From contig CAOLHI010001664.1 of assembly GCA_948474755.1 (NCBI GenBank), positions 124,001 to 188,000 on the forward strand: a stretch of 64,000 nucleotides of DNA, in the 5' to 3' direction. The translations under genes were made by a program, and so were the position numbers. Source of the stretch: Ctenosaura bakeri (Eukaryota; Chordata; Lepidosauria; Squamata; Iguanidae). How positions within the stretch are numbered: the first letter of the stretch is position 1; each line of letters starts with the position of its first letter. Under the pieces are notes generated by a model, which was given only the letters and a program-made list of their open reading frames with translations, had not been told where the DNA came from and made no database searches. Below, piece by piece: positions 11,425 through 21,575 of the stretch.

Positions 11425-12475
11425 ACTTTGCATATTAAAAGCAAACATGCATTTAACATTATGTCTAGTTTGGCCAACAGATAGATAAGAAAGCTAGGAA
11501 GGCTAATTAGCATGCCCATGACAGTCTGAAACTCTTTAAACCCATAATTGTTTCAAAACAGGTCACTCAAACTCAACAGTTCTCTTTCTATCAGCAGCTT
11601 TGGATGTATCAGTTTATCTGGAAGAACAAGGAAACTGGAAGCATAATCAGTTAATTGATTCACATAGTCAACTTATCCTAATTACATGCAATTATGGCAC
11701 CATTATCATCACTATGGGGAAAACTGCATGAACTGGGCTATCCATGGCTGCAGCTATTGATCATGGGAACCTTGTACACTGTAACACCATTATGTTCTTA
11801 TATAGCTCAGTAAATCATGGCTTTGTTGGCTTTGTCCCCCTCCCGCCAAATGTATACTGAATGTCATACTTTTGTTGAATGTGGATAAACCTAGAACAAG
11901 GCCTAGGGCAAAATAATTTCACTCTCCCTCCATACTTTCAACAGACACATGAAGGAAATTAAGGAAGAGGGCTAGAGCAGGAAATGCGTGGCAACTGGTT
12001 TCATGAAAGGACTAGTTTGAAGAGGGGAGTAAAGGTAGTAGGCTAAGAGCCTCACTGTATCCTACAATGTGAATTGTGAGGAAATCCTGTTACTGTAGCC
12101 ACCAGCTTTTCCACTGAGTGCTCTTCCTCTGGGTTGTCAAGTATGCAGGGGGAAAGAGGAGCAGCTGAGATACTGTACTCTAATACAATCCTTTGAACAG
12201 GGGTAGGGAAGGTGTAGCTTGTGTATCACATGCAGCCCCCAACTCTGTTTCTTAATCCTTTAGGGGCTCCTTAAACAATGCAAATATTTATTGGAGAGAG
12301 CAATTTTGCCAAGTTTTTTGCATCCTAGACTGTTTTCAAGGGAGGGTTTTTCTTTCCTCCTAAAAGGTAATATTCTGTTTAAAGAAAAGTCTCTCCTGCA
12401 CCTAAAGTGGAAAGAGTCCTGCAAAATGTGATACAATGCTCCCCTCTACACCATTTCAAGGCCTGGAGCCATTTC
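11425..12475. other. Non-coding stretch with no recognised feature
   Basis: I see no convincing open frame, splice-flanked exon or repeat family I can name here. Confidence 0.35.
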
Positions 12476-12476
12476 T

Positions 12477-12537
12477 GGTGTGTGTGTGTGTGCGTGTGTG
12501 TGTGATAGATAGGTAGGTAGGTAGGTAGGTAGGTAGA
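12477..12537. repeat. Compound microsatellite (TG)n-(GATA/GGTA)n
   Basis: A TG dinucleotide run interrupted by one C is followed by GATAGATAGG and five to six GTAG-type units. It is a simple sequence repeat likely to vary in length. Confidence 0.9.
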
Positions 12538-12739
12538 TAACAAAAACATTTCTAATACAACAAAGTTCCAAGGAAGGCCTTCACAGCCCCATGTGCCCTG
12601 GCAGCTGCCCACCTCTGCTTTCAGAACTATGATGGAGATTCTCCTCTGTGACACCGCCTTTGAAAAGCGTTCAGAAACTACAGCTGACCAATTGAGCTGC
12701 AGCCATGTTATTAAACTTTTATATTTATACTTTCACTGA

Positions 12740-12838
12740 TGTTTTAATTTGTTCTCACCTAATGTTGTTAGGCACCTTGAATCCCACTGCTGGGAGAAAG
12801 GCAGGGTATAAACAAACAAACAAACAAACAAACAAACT
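12740..12838 (+). repeat. L2-like 3' tail ending in a (CAAA)n run
   Basis: The text 'gttaggcaccttgaatccca', then 'gggagaaaggcagggtataa' leads into about seven CAAA units (12811-12838). It is a variant of the tails at 2340 and 3680. Confidence 0.5.
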
Positions 12839-13047
12839 TTTAAAATAATACACCATAACATTTTATATGGATTCTATAGAACTGGAGCCAGCATGAAGTA
12901 TTTTATGAGTCTATTTCAAATAAATTATTTTCTATAAAAAGCAAGATTAGCTAGTTTGTTTCATTTTGTCATAGAATCATAGAAATGTAGAGTTGGAAGA
13001 GACCACAGGGGCCATCCAGTCCCACCCCCTGCCATGCAGGAACACCC

Positions 13048-14909
13048 TCAAAGCACTCCCGACAGATGGTCATCAAGCCTCTGCTTAAAAACCTCCAAGG
13101 AAGGAGACTCCACTACACTCCGAGGCAGCAGATTCCACTGCCGGACAGCCCTGACTGTCAGGAAGTTCTTCTTGAGGTTCAGGTGGAATCTCCTTTCCTG
13201 CAGCATGAATCCATTGCTTCTTGTCCTGGTCCCTGGAGCAGCAGAAAACAAGCCCTCTCCCTCCTCTACATGGCAGCCCTTCAATTATTTAAACATGGCT
13301 ATCATGTCTCCTCTTAACCTTCTCTTCTGCAGACTAAACATACCCAGCTCTCTAAGTCTATCCTCATAGGGCATGGCTTCCAGGCCTCTCACCATTTTGG
13401 TCGCCCTCCTCTGGACTTGCTCCAGCTTGACCATGTCCTTCTTGAATTGGGGTGCGCAGAACTGGACACAGTATTCAAGATGAGGTCTAATCAAAGCAGA
13501 GTAGAGTGGTACCAGTATCTCCCTCGATCTAGACACCATACTCCTATTGATGCAGCCGAGAATTGCATTGGCTTTCTTGGCTGCCGCATCACACTGCTGA
13601 CTCATGTTCAGCTTGTGGTCTATTAAGACTCCTAGATCCCTTTCACACGTACTGCTATCCAGCCACGTGTCCCCCATCCTATATTTCTGTATTCCATTTT
13701 TTCTACCTAAGTGTAGGACCTTACACTTCTCTCTGTTGAATTTCATTTTGTTTGCCTTGGCCCAGCTCTCCAATCTATCCAGGTCATTTTGAATATTGAT
13801 CCCGTCCTCTGGTGTATTCGCAACCCCTCCCAATTTGGTGTCATCTGCAAATTTGATGAGCATGCCCTCTATTCCTTCATCCAAGTCATTGATAAAAAAT
13901 ATTGAACAGCACTGGGCCCAGGACAGAACCCTGTGGCACCCCGTTAGTCACTTCTCTCCAGGATGAAAAGCAGCCATTTGTGATCACCCTTTGGGTTTGG
14001 TCGGTCAACCAATTACAAATCCAACTAACAGTAGCTCTGTCCAGCCCGCATTTTACTAGCTTCTTTGCAAGAATGTCATGGAGAACTTTTGTCAAAGGCC
14101 TTACTGAAATCGAGATATGCTACATCCACAGCATTTCCTTCATCTATCAAGCTAGTAACTCTACCATAAAAAGAGATAAGATTAGTCTGGCATGACTTAT
14201 TTTTGAGAAATCCATGTTGACTTCTCGTGATTATCGCGTTGCTTTCTAAGTGATTAGAAACTGACTGCTTAATGATCTGCTTCAGGATCTTTCTGGGTAC
14301 TGATGTCAGGCTGACTGGGAGATAATTATTTGGGTCCTCTTTTTTTCCCTTCTTGAAGATGGGGACAACATTTGCCCTCTTCCAGTCTGCTGGAACTTCT
14401 CCTGTCCTCCAAGATTTCTCAAAGATTATAGCAAGCGGTTCCGAAATGACCTCTGCTAGTTCTTTTAATATCCTAGGATGCAATTCATCTGGCCCTGGAG
14501 ACTTGAATTCATTCAGTGTGGCCAGGTATTCCTGTACCACCTCTCTACCTATTATGTGCCTCATTTCCCCTGCTTCCTCACCTGCTCGCCAACTGCCAGG
14601 TTGAGTGCTTGTATCCTGCTGGGAAAAAACTGAGGCAAAGAAGGTGTTAAGTAATTCTGCCTTTTCTCTTCCCCCTGTCAGTAATTCACCATTTTCTCTG
14701 CACAGTGACCCTATCATCTCCTTCTTTTTCCTTTTGCTGCGGACATATTTAAAAAAGCCCTTTTTATTGTTTTTAATGTCTCTGGCCAGCCTAAGTTCGT
14801 TCTGGGCTTTAGCCTTTCTCACCTCCTCCCTACATCTCCTAGCTACTTGCTTAATTCTTCTTTGGTGGTTTCCCCTTCTTCCATATCCTGTACATGTTTC
14901 TCTTAACAC
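13048..14909 (-). pseudogene. CR1 ORF2, RT part, broken
   Basis: An RT fingers/palm frame (14909-14076) carries LNTFFASVF, the FKSPGPDELHPR motif and [10 protein letters not shown], then shifts because of an extra A after the FDK codons. A second piece (14095-13886) carries [10 protein letters not shown] and shifts at an expanded T run (about 13894-13900). A third piece (13884-13285) carries the FADDTKLG catalytic motif. It ends at a TAA (about 13282-13284) where the plus-strand copy has a Tyr codon, and the last piece (13284-13048) continues in the same frame. Each break is a one-base homopolymer change or substitution, so the copy was coding until fairly recently. Confidence 0.85.
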
Positions 14910-15001
14910 TTGGCTCAGCTGAGAGTTCTTTAGTCAACCATTCTGGTTTCTTCAGATGTCTTCCATTTTTCCTCCTTATTGGCACAGTTTTAGACTGTGC
15001 C

Positions 15002-15907
15002 TTAGTATCTCCCTTTAAGGAACTCCCATGCCTCCTGAACTCCTTTCCCTTTCACTATTCTTGACCACGGAATTCCAGCCAGCAGCTCCCTAAGTTTACA
15101 GAAGTCTGCTTTTTTTAAAGCTAAGATGAGTGTCTGGCCTTCCCACTGAATGCCAAATTCCAATAGGGCATGGTCACTCCCCCCTAAAGAGCCAACCACT
15201 TCTACCTCATTGACAAGGTCATCCCTGTTGGTCAGGATCAGATCTAGAATATTTGATCCCCTTGTGGCCTCTTCTACCTTCTGGACCATGAAATTGTCTG
15301 CAAGACAAGCAAGAAACTTGCTGGACCTTGCTGTCTTGACAGAATTTGACTGCCAACATATATCCGGGTAATTGAAACCTCCTATTATTACTGTATCTCT
15401 CCTCTTTGAATGTGCAGTCATTTGGTTGAGGAAGGCGTCATCAAAGTCCTCAGTCTGGGTTCGAGGTCTGTAGTAAACCCCCACCAGAACATCCCTATTG
15501 TTTCTTGCTCCCTTAATTCTTACCCAGATGCTCTCGACTTGGCTTTCTGGGTTTAAGTCACAGATCTCTTCACAGGTGAAAACATCCTTGACATACAAGG
15601 CTACGCCTCCTCCTTTCTTGTTTGGTCTATTTTTACAAAATAGGCTATACCCCTCTATTCCTACATTCCAATCATGAGACTCATCCCACCAGGTCTCAGT
15701 GATGCCTATCAAATTGTATTTATTTTGTTGTACTAAGAGTTCAAATTCATCTTGCTTGTTTCCCATACTCCTTGCATTAGTGTAGAGACACTTAAGTCCC
15801 CAGGCCCTTCCTGCAAGTCCTGTACTATAGTTTCTAGTCCTTCCGCCATTGGCCGCTTGTACTACTTGTCCAATATCATTTGGGCCTTTTCCCACTGCAC
15901 TCGCCAA
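15002..15907 (-). CDS. CR1 ORF2, apurinic-type endonuclease domain, with a changed active-site residue
   Basis: A 301-codon frame covers the whole EN domain of CR1 ORF2, which nicks the target DNA for target-primed reverse transcription. Visible motifs are YTNARS (N44), ITETWW (E71), GVYYRPR (about 143-149), and GGSDHALLEF with D245 and H246. The metal-binding Asp normally in GDFN is Gly here (IIGGFNYPD, G177), probably a GAT to GGT change. The frame ends at a stop before the RT part, separating EN from RT. Loss of that Asp makes the domain very probably inactive. It is a transposon gene, not host. Confidence 0.8.
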   Translation of the reverse strand: MASAVGKGPNDIGQVVQAANGGRTRNYSTGLAGRAWGLKCLYTNARSMGNKQDEFELLVQQNKYNLIGITETWWDESHDWNVGIEGYSLFCKNRPNKKGGGVALYVKDVFTCEEICDLNPESQVESIWVRIKGARNNRDVLVGVYYRPRTQTEDFDDAFLNQMTAHSKRRDTVIIGGFNYPDICWQSNSVKTARSSKFLACLADNFMVQKVEEATRGSNILDLILTNRDDLVNEVEVVGSLGGSDHALLEFGIQWEGQTLILALKKADFCKLRELLAGIPWSRIVKGKGVQEAWEFLKGRY

Positions 15908-15948
15908 GTCCTTGTCCTGAATAATATTGTCTCCCTCCCCAGCGGAAC

Positions 15949-17046
15949 TTAGTTTAAAGACCTCTTAATCCTCTTTGCAGGACTGTTTGCAAAAACATTC
16001 CTGCCAAGTTTCGTGAGGTGCAGCCCATCTCTTGCCAGAAGCCCTCTTTCATGGAAATTCAGGCCGTGTTCCAAAAACCCAAACCATTGCCGATGGCACC
16101 ACGTGTGGAGCCAGTTGTTGACCTCTGCTATTGCCCTTTCCCTATGTATGCCATATCCTTGAACAGGGAGGAGAGATGAAATGACCACTTGCGCATCAAG
16201 GTCCTTAAGCTTCGTCCCCATAAGCTCGTAGTCCTTTGCGATGTGGTAAAAGCTGCTCCTCGCAGTGTCATTGGTTCCAACATGAACCAAAATGAGGGGC
16301 TTATGGTCAGTGGGCTTGACCAGCCTGATTAGCCTCTCCATTATGTAGTTGAGCTTGGCCCCAAGAAGACAGCAGACCTCTCGATCGAGCTTGTCTGGTT
16401 TGCAAATTGCCGGTTCGGTTCCTCTGAGCAAGGAGTCCCCAACAACCAGAACTCGCCTCCTCTGAGGCTTGTCCAGGGCTCCTTGACGAGCATGTTCTTC
16501 TAGGACTGCCTGGACATTCTGTTTAGGCTGGGAGCGTTGATCTAGTTCCTGTTGCTGAAGTTGGATTACTTCTTGTTGACATTCTGTTCCCTCCTTCTGG
16601 TGTTCCTCATCGTTCGTAAGGCCAAGAACTTTGAAGTGATTGTGTAGGTTGAGAGTCTCTGTTACCTTCCTGGACCTTCTGCTCCTCCGTGTGACATTCC
16701 TCCAAGCCTCTGTTTCCTGGCACAGTGTGCTGAATTCCTGATCTGGCAGCTCCTCTGTGCATTCGGTCTTCCGAAGGGTCTTCTCTACCCTATCCAAAAA
16801 CTCCTCACCTTTCCTAATAAGATGAAAATTAGAAACTTGTGCCTCCAGCTGGCGAACTTTCTCCTCCAAGAAGGTCGCCAGCTTGCACTTGGTGCAGGTG
16901 TACCCGACAACATCTTGTGGCAAGAAAAGGAACATCCCACAAGTGCTACAGGTGACTGCAGCAGCCCCCTCACCTTCCATCCCTGATACTACAGACAATA
17001 TTACAGGGAGTAGTTCTAGAAAGAATAACTGGGTTTTCTTTCTCAA
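15949..17046 (-). CDS. CR1 ORF1 protein with CXXC pairs and SGNH-type esterase domain
   Basis: An intact 365-codon frame; Met 23 (codon at 16980) is the more likely start because MEGEG directly precedes the cysteine region. Two CXXC pairs (C33/C36 and C51/C54) form a small zinc-binding or PHD-like head. A charged helical coiled-coil segment lies at about 58-95 and a Gln/Glu-rich stretch at 150-180. The C-terminal half has SGNH hydrolase blocks: VVGDSLLRG with Ser 205, VHVGTND with N259, and DGLH with D340 and H343. Esterase domains are known in ORF1 of many CR1 elements, probably acting in RNP or membrane interactions. All expected catalytic residues are present, in contrast to the broken ORF2 downstream. 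Confidence 0.85.
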   Translation of the reverse strand: MRKKTQLFFLELLPVILSVVSGMEGEGAAAVTCSTCGMFLFLPQDVVGYTCTKCKLATFLEEKVRQLEAQVSNFHLIRKGEEFLDRVEKTLRKTECTEELPDQEFSTLCQETEAWRNVTRRSRRSRKVTETLNLHNHFKVLGLTNDEEHQKEGTECQQEVIQLQQQELDQRSQPKQNVQAVLEEHARQGALDKPQRRRVLVVGDSLLRGTEPAICKPDKLDREVCCLLGAKLNYIMERLIRLVKPTDHKPLILVHVGTNDTARSSFYHIAKDYELMGTKLKDLDAQVVISSLLPVQGYGIHRERAIAEVNNWLHTWCHRQWFGFLEHGLNFHERGLLARDGLHLTKLGRNVFANSPAKRIKRSLN

Positions 17047-17699
17047 ATTCAGCTGTATAAGCTATGTCTGCTCTACTGATTGCCAAGAGTTGAACTTGAA
17101 GGATTGAAGAAGAGGAGTTTAACTGTGTGCGCCAAAGGTGCGCGCTGTTGGGAGCTCCTAATAAGACTCCCCCCAGCTGGCTCTTCCCCCTCGTTAGTCA
17201 GACTGTGTGCTCAGGGAGAGCACACGGCCAGAACAAGGAGACTAAACAAAACAAGTAAACAAACAGACAAACAAACACAGCCCCACAAGCCTGTAAACAC
17301 ACCTGGTCGAGGATGTCTTTTCAAGCAGGTCACTCTGGTACAAATTATTTATGTTTTGCCAAAGACACAAACAAATCAAGTTCTTTTTTAATTGGTTTCT
17401 GCTCTTAGTAGTAGCTCCTAGAAGTAACAAGCACTCTACAGCATTACTTCCTAGATAATTCATCTGATGCACACCGGAGTCATTATCACTCACCCAATCA
17501 TTATTACTGTCTGCTGACCCAGAAAGGTTTGCTTAATCTTTCTAACAGAAGGCTACAGTTCAGTGGCAGAGCACATACCTTCCATACAAAAGATTCCAGC
17601 TTCATCTCACAGGGTTGGAAGACATTTCTGCCTGAAAGCAGGGAACTCTATTTGCAACCATGAGCTCAACTGATCAGTGTCAGTGTGCTACCTTCTTCT

Positions 17700-17863
17700 T
17701 GACACACAGCTTGTTATTGTTACTAACTGCTGTCAGTTCATCCTATGGCAACCCTATGAACAAGAGACCTCTTCAGGAAACCCTGTTATAAACAGTTCTT
17801 TTAAGATATTTCAGTTTCAAGGCTTTAGATTCTTTGACTGACTCTCCCCATCTGTAATGTAGG
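17700..17863. repeat. BovB/SINE-type fragment, left part of a nest
   Basis: The text 'cctatggcaaccctatgaac', followed by 'ttctttgactgactctcccc', resembles the 3' part of squamate BovB and its derived SINEs. The text resumes after the nested hAT MITE at about 19018 (gtcttcctcttttcctactg). The left limit is uncertain. Confidence 0.45.
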
Positions 17864-17903
17864 CTATTTTCTCACTGGACTGTTATAGTACTATTATTCC
17901 ACT

Positions 17904-18857
17904 TTCTTTTTTTTTAATGAATATTTTTATCAGCATTTCTAAAAAAGATATAAAATTGGAACATTTCTTCTAAATGTCCCCCCCAACTCCCATAACAAGT
18001 TTTCTTCTCCAGTTTTGCCCAGCTGAAGGTACAATATAATACAATACAATACAAGGAGTCCACTCCACTATATATAGAATCTTTGACATAACTATCATAA
18101 TTTGTCTTTTAACCAGTCAATACATTTTTACCTTTTTTTTTTCAAATCATATCATTATAATCATTAGCTTTACAACTGAAGCCATTCATTTATTTTGCTC
18201 CATTCTCATTTATTTTGCTCCATTGGAAACAAGATATTAAAATAAATTTAAATGAATGGGAATTAAAGGTTATGGATATGATGGAGATGGAAAAATTGGC
18301 AAATGCATTAAAAAACAAATCTATTCAACAATCTGATAAATTGTTTATCAAATTGTTTATCAAATTGTTGAATAGATTTGTTCTTTAATGCATTTGTCAA
18401 TTTTCCCATCTCCATCATATCCATAACCTTTAATTCCCATTCATTTAAATTTATTTTAATATCTTGTTTCCAATGCTGAGCATAAGTTAATCTAGCTGCT
18501 GTAGATTAAGTTAATGTTGAGCATAAGTTAATCTAGCTCATCTAGATATAACATTTTTTTATGCTTTCTAATTTCTGCCTCTGATTTTATTATATTCAAT
18601 AATTATAATTCAAGTATCATTTCAAAATTCATTTTGAATATTTTTTGAATTTCGTCATGTATTCCTTTCCAAAATTTCTTCACCTTTTTAAAAGTCCACC
18701 ACCTATGATAAAACGTTCCCTCTTTTCTCCGCACTTCCAACATTTTGAATTTCCATTCTTTGTAATTTTTTGTAATCTCTCTGGCATCATATAGCATCTA
18801 TGCAACATTTTATAATAGTTTTCTCTTAAATTTAAATTTAATGTAAATCTTAAATCT
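17904..18857 (-). mobile_element. L1 insertion, minus strand, with internal fold-back
   Basis: A T run at 17906-17916 marks the 3' end of a minus-strand L1. Minus translation of 18797-18603 gives the L1 ORF2 C-terminal region (RRKEGTFYHRWWTFKKVKKFW). Target-site-like copies of ACTATTATTC(C/T)ACTT lie at both ends. Between 18222 and 18474 a 111-bp stretch of ORF2 is followed by its own inverted copy (separate entry). Confidence 0.65.
18222..18474. repeat. Inverted repeat: 111-bp arms, 31-bp loop
   Basis: Arm 18222-18332 and arm 18364-18474 are reverse complements with three mismatches by eye. Read on the minus strand the right arm is L1 ORF2 coding text (NLNEWELKVMDMMEMGKL); the left arm is the same text duplicated in the opposite direction. 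It can form a long hairpin. Confidence 0.9.
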
Positions 18858-19017
18858 ATACTATTATTCTACTTCCAACATCCTATGGAATCCTGGGGTT
18901 TGCAGTTTAGGGAGGGACCAGGCCGCCCCTCCCTAAACTGCAAACCCCAGGGTGCCATAGGATGTTGAAAGTGAAATAATAGCACTATAACAGTCCAGTG
19001 CAGAAATGGCCATAGTC

Positions 19018-19131
19018 TTCCTCTTTTCCTACTGCCTTCCATTTTACCAAGCATTATCATCTTTTCTCATGAGTCATTGGAACTTCATAATATGTCCAAA
19101 GCCTGATAGGCTCAGCTGAATCATCTTGGTT
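19018..19131 (-). repeat. BovB-type fragment, right part of the nest
   Basis: Minus-strand translation reads IMLGKMEGSRKRGR, the standard C-terminal BovB text. It continues the fragment ending near 17863. Confidence 0.55.
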
Positions 19132-19436
19132 TCCAGAGATTGCTCAGGCTTGGTTTGCACTAGGACCCATTTATCTGCCTTTTAGGCAGCCTACAGTATC
19201 TGTAAAAGTCTCCTCCACCATATTTCCTGGTAGCTGTCTTTGTTATACACAGCAAATACACAAAGCTGCCTAGCACACATAGAGCAATTTGGTTCATTTT
19301 ACAGTGATGTACCATCCAAATAATAGCTAGGTCTAACCCTGCTCAGCATCCATAATCAGAAGAGACTGATGTGTTCATGATGACATTAACTTGTGGCAAA
19401 ATTGATCCAGATAGGCCTTTAAAATGCAATTCAAAT

Positions 19437-19672
19437 ACAGTTCTCCCTCCACTATCATAGGTTTGATTTTTGTGAATTTGATCATTCATGAGGCCTTTTA
19501 CCCAGCTGCACATGCCTTCCTTCTGTGCATGGGAAAAAGGAAAGGGGATGGGAGGGGGCATGCTGTGCAGAAGAGGAAGATGCACATGCTTGATCCCCAT
19601 TCCCTTGCCTTTTTCCCAAGTGTAGAGAATGAAGGCATGCATGCCCATATTGCAGCCCCAGGCACCCCCCAG
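19437..19672 (-). mobile_element. Tigger-like MITE, partial copy 2, minus orientation
   Basis: It begins TA-CAGTTCTCCCTCCACTA, the inverse of the family's right terminus, and contains the 'tgaatttgatcattcatgag' segment and the CCCTTGCCTTTTTCC motif. The other end is missing or too diverged to see. Confidence 0.5.
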
Positions 19673-20189
19673 GATTAGCATGGTTTGATTGGTGAATAAT
19701 ATTCAATTGGTACCATATTAATTAGCTTTGATATAAATGATACCTGAGGTGATGGCAAGGTCACACTGGAAGAGGGAAATTCTGACTGTAAACTTGACAT
19801 GGCAAGGAAGGTCAGCCTCACCTATCTCTAGGCAGAAGATCCATTCAGGTCAGGACAAGAGCACAGCTGCTCTGAATACAATAGGCGTGAAATATCGAGT
19901 TGGACTCTCAGAGCTGAAATAGGGAAGTTTCCCACCAAATTGTGATTGGACTTAACCCTGGTCCATGTGCACTTGGACATTTTCCTATTGTCTCCCCACC
20001 TCTCCACAAAATCCAGGTACTATCACAATCATTACCCCTTTGTCACTCAAACATAAAACCCATTAATTCTATCTTGACTTTATTGTTTGTGTTACAACAC
20101 CCATTAGCTGTGTAGCTGGGAGTGCAAATCACAATTATAACCTTGGGACATTTTTCAGGTACAAATACCCCTGATTTCAGGCTGCACCT

Positions 20190-20690
20190 GTCATGCCCTG
20201 CCTTGGAGACCATGGCAGTGAGGAGGAGGATTCTGACTCTGAGGCTGAGGCTTCCCCAGAGGCTAAAGTGTCCCCAGAAGCTGGTCCAGAGAGAGATGAT
20301 ACACAGCAACAACAAGGACCTGAGCTAGGGGAACAAATAAAGGAAGACATAGCTGACACACCTACCTTGCAGCAGAGAGGCTGTGAAAAGGAGGGCCTGC
20401 ATCACTCGGCCTGTTTAAGGAGTAAGCAAGCCCTAATGAGGGAACACCTGTGGTGACAGCAGCTGTAGATAAAAGAGGGCTCCAGCTGGTCTTTCTTCCC
20501 AGGGTCAGTAACTGGTCTCTTTTGAGTGTGAAACTCTGTGCTCTTGGATCTGGTTGTCTTAGAACTCTGCCTGTTTGGACTACGGTTTGGATTTGCCCCT
20601 TCAGATTTGTTTGCTCTAGGCTGCCTTTCTGTTTAGACATTCTTTGACTCTCACCTTGTGAGTAGGAGCTGTGCTGCTTGTGAATTACTC
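20190..20690 (+). repeat. Possible LTR-like or other interspersed repeat
   Basis: It begins TGTCATGCCCTGCCTTGG and contains an open acidic stretch (EEEDSDSEAEASPEAKVSPE) with no known domain. A 'gtagataaaagagggctcc' TATA-like box lies at about 20465. I recall similar text from lizard LTR elements, but I could not find clear TG...CA ends or a target duplication. The 87-codon frame is not a supported gene. Confidence 0.3.
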
Positions 20691-20861
20691 CCTGCTTTGC
20701 CATGGATACAACAGCACCATGGCAAAAGGCAAAGGAGTGGGAAGGGGGATCTCTGGAAGAGAATGAGAGGGGGAGTGCAGAGGGGGCTGTTATTTCACTT
20801 TTTTTTATATTTTCATGAGGATTCTGTCCTCCAAACCCTTGGGGAAGTGGAAGGGCCACTG
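20690..20861 (-). mobile_element. Tigger-like MITE, partial copy 3, minus orientation
   Basis: It ends GGGGAAGTGGAAGGGCCACTG-TA, the inverse of the family's left terminus with the expected TA. A 'ggcaaaggagtgggaagggg' segment lies inside. The other end is degraded. Confidence 0.5.
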
Positions 20862-21063
20862 TATATTTTATAACATCCCTAAGTTTCATTAAAAATTGGA
20901 AGCACAGAAATGTTAAAAACAGACATTACAATTACAAATGTCAATCTTTTATTATTCTAACACCTGTCTACATTCTATTATTAATCTTGTCCAAAGATGA
21001 CTCATTGCATCAATAGTAACTTGTTACATTCCATTAGGTAATGTTTCTTAGTTAATGAGTTAA

Positions 21064-21575
21064 CAGTGTGATGTGGCAGCTAAAAAAGTCCATGCAATTC
21101 TAGGCTGCATCAATAAGAGTATAGTGTCAAGAGAAGTAATAATACCACTCTATTCTGCTTTCATTAGATCTCACCTGGAATACTGTGTCCAGTTCTAGGC
21201 ACCACAGTTCAAGGATATTGACAAGCTGGAGCGCATCCAGAGGAGGACGACCAAAATAGTGAAGGGTCTGGAAACCATGCCCTATGATGAGTGGCTTAGG
21301 GAGCTAAGTATGTTTAACCTGACAAAAAGAAGGTTGAGAGGTGACATGATAGCCATGTTTAAATATTTGAAGGGATGTCATCTTGAAGATGGAACAAGCC
21401 TGTTTTCTGGTGCTCTAGAGGCTAGGACACAGAGCAAGGGATTCAAACTACAGGAAAAGAGATTTCACCTAAATATCAGGAAAAACTCCCTGATAGTAAG
21501 AGTTATTCAACAGGGGAATAATGCTGCCTTGGAGTGTGGTGAAGTCACCTTCTTTGGAGGTTTTTAAACAGACTG
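21064..21575 (+). mobile_element. CR1 fragment, older copy, interrupted by an LTR
   Basis: It matches the ORF2 3' region of CR1 (from 'cagtgtgatgtggcagct' to 'ggaggtttttaaacagact'). The readable piece at 21259-21567 ([20 protein letters not shown]) aligns with the copy at 5196-6296 but is more diverged. The CR1 text resumes at 22441 (gctggatgaccatttgctgg). Confidence 0.8.

Larger units (their letters stand above)
12970..17320 (-). mobile_element. CR1 LINE, nearly full-length, minus strand
   Basis: The 3' end at 12970 carries the reversed octamer tail (CATAGAAT repeats). Reading leftward from about 17320 there is a 5' leader, ORF1 (17046-15949), the endonuclease part of ORF2 (15907-15002) and a broken RT part (about 14909-13048). 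Both ORFs of a complete CR1 can be followed, which is unusual because most copies are truncated. The 5' boundary is not marked by a clear signal and may lie anywhere in about 17100-17500. It matches the plus-strand CR1 at 5031-6392 over its last 1.3 kb. Confidence 0.88.
17864..19017. mobile_element. hAT-type MITE split by an L1 insertion
   Basis: The left terminus (17864-17903) and right part (18858-19017) belong to one miniature element. Both ends carry CACTGGACTGTTATAG or its inverse near the termini, and an inner inverted repeat is built on 'tttgcagtttagggaggg' and its complement. The pieces are separated by an L1 flanked by a near-repeat of CTATTATTCCACTT. Related copies lie at about 30452, 23872 and 54447. 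The hAT label is from memory of similar vertebrate elements; I did not confirm an 8-bp duplication. Confidence 0.55.

Noticed and set aside
12477..12537. Short tandem units as a CRISPR-like array
   Set aside because: Pure microsatellite without spacers.
20193..20456. 87-codon acidic open frame as a host gene
   Set aside because: Low-complexity Glu/Ser/Asp text, no domain or splice context, and it lies in a repeat-like block.
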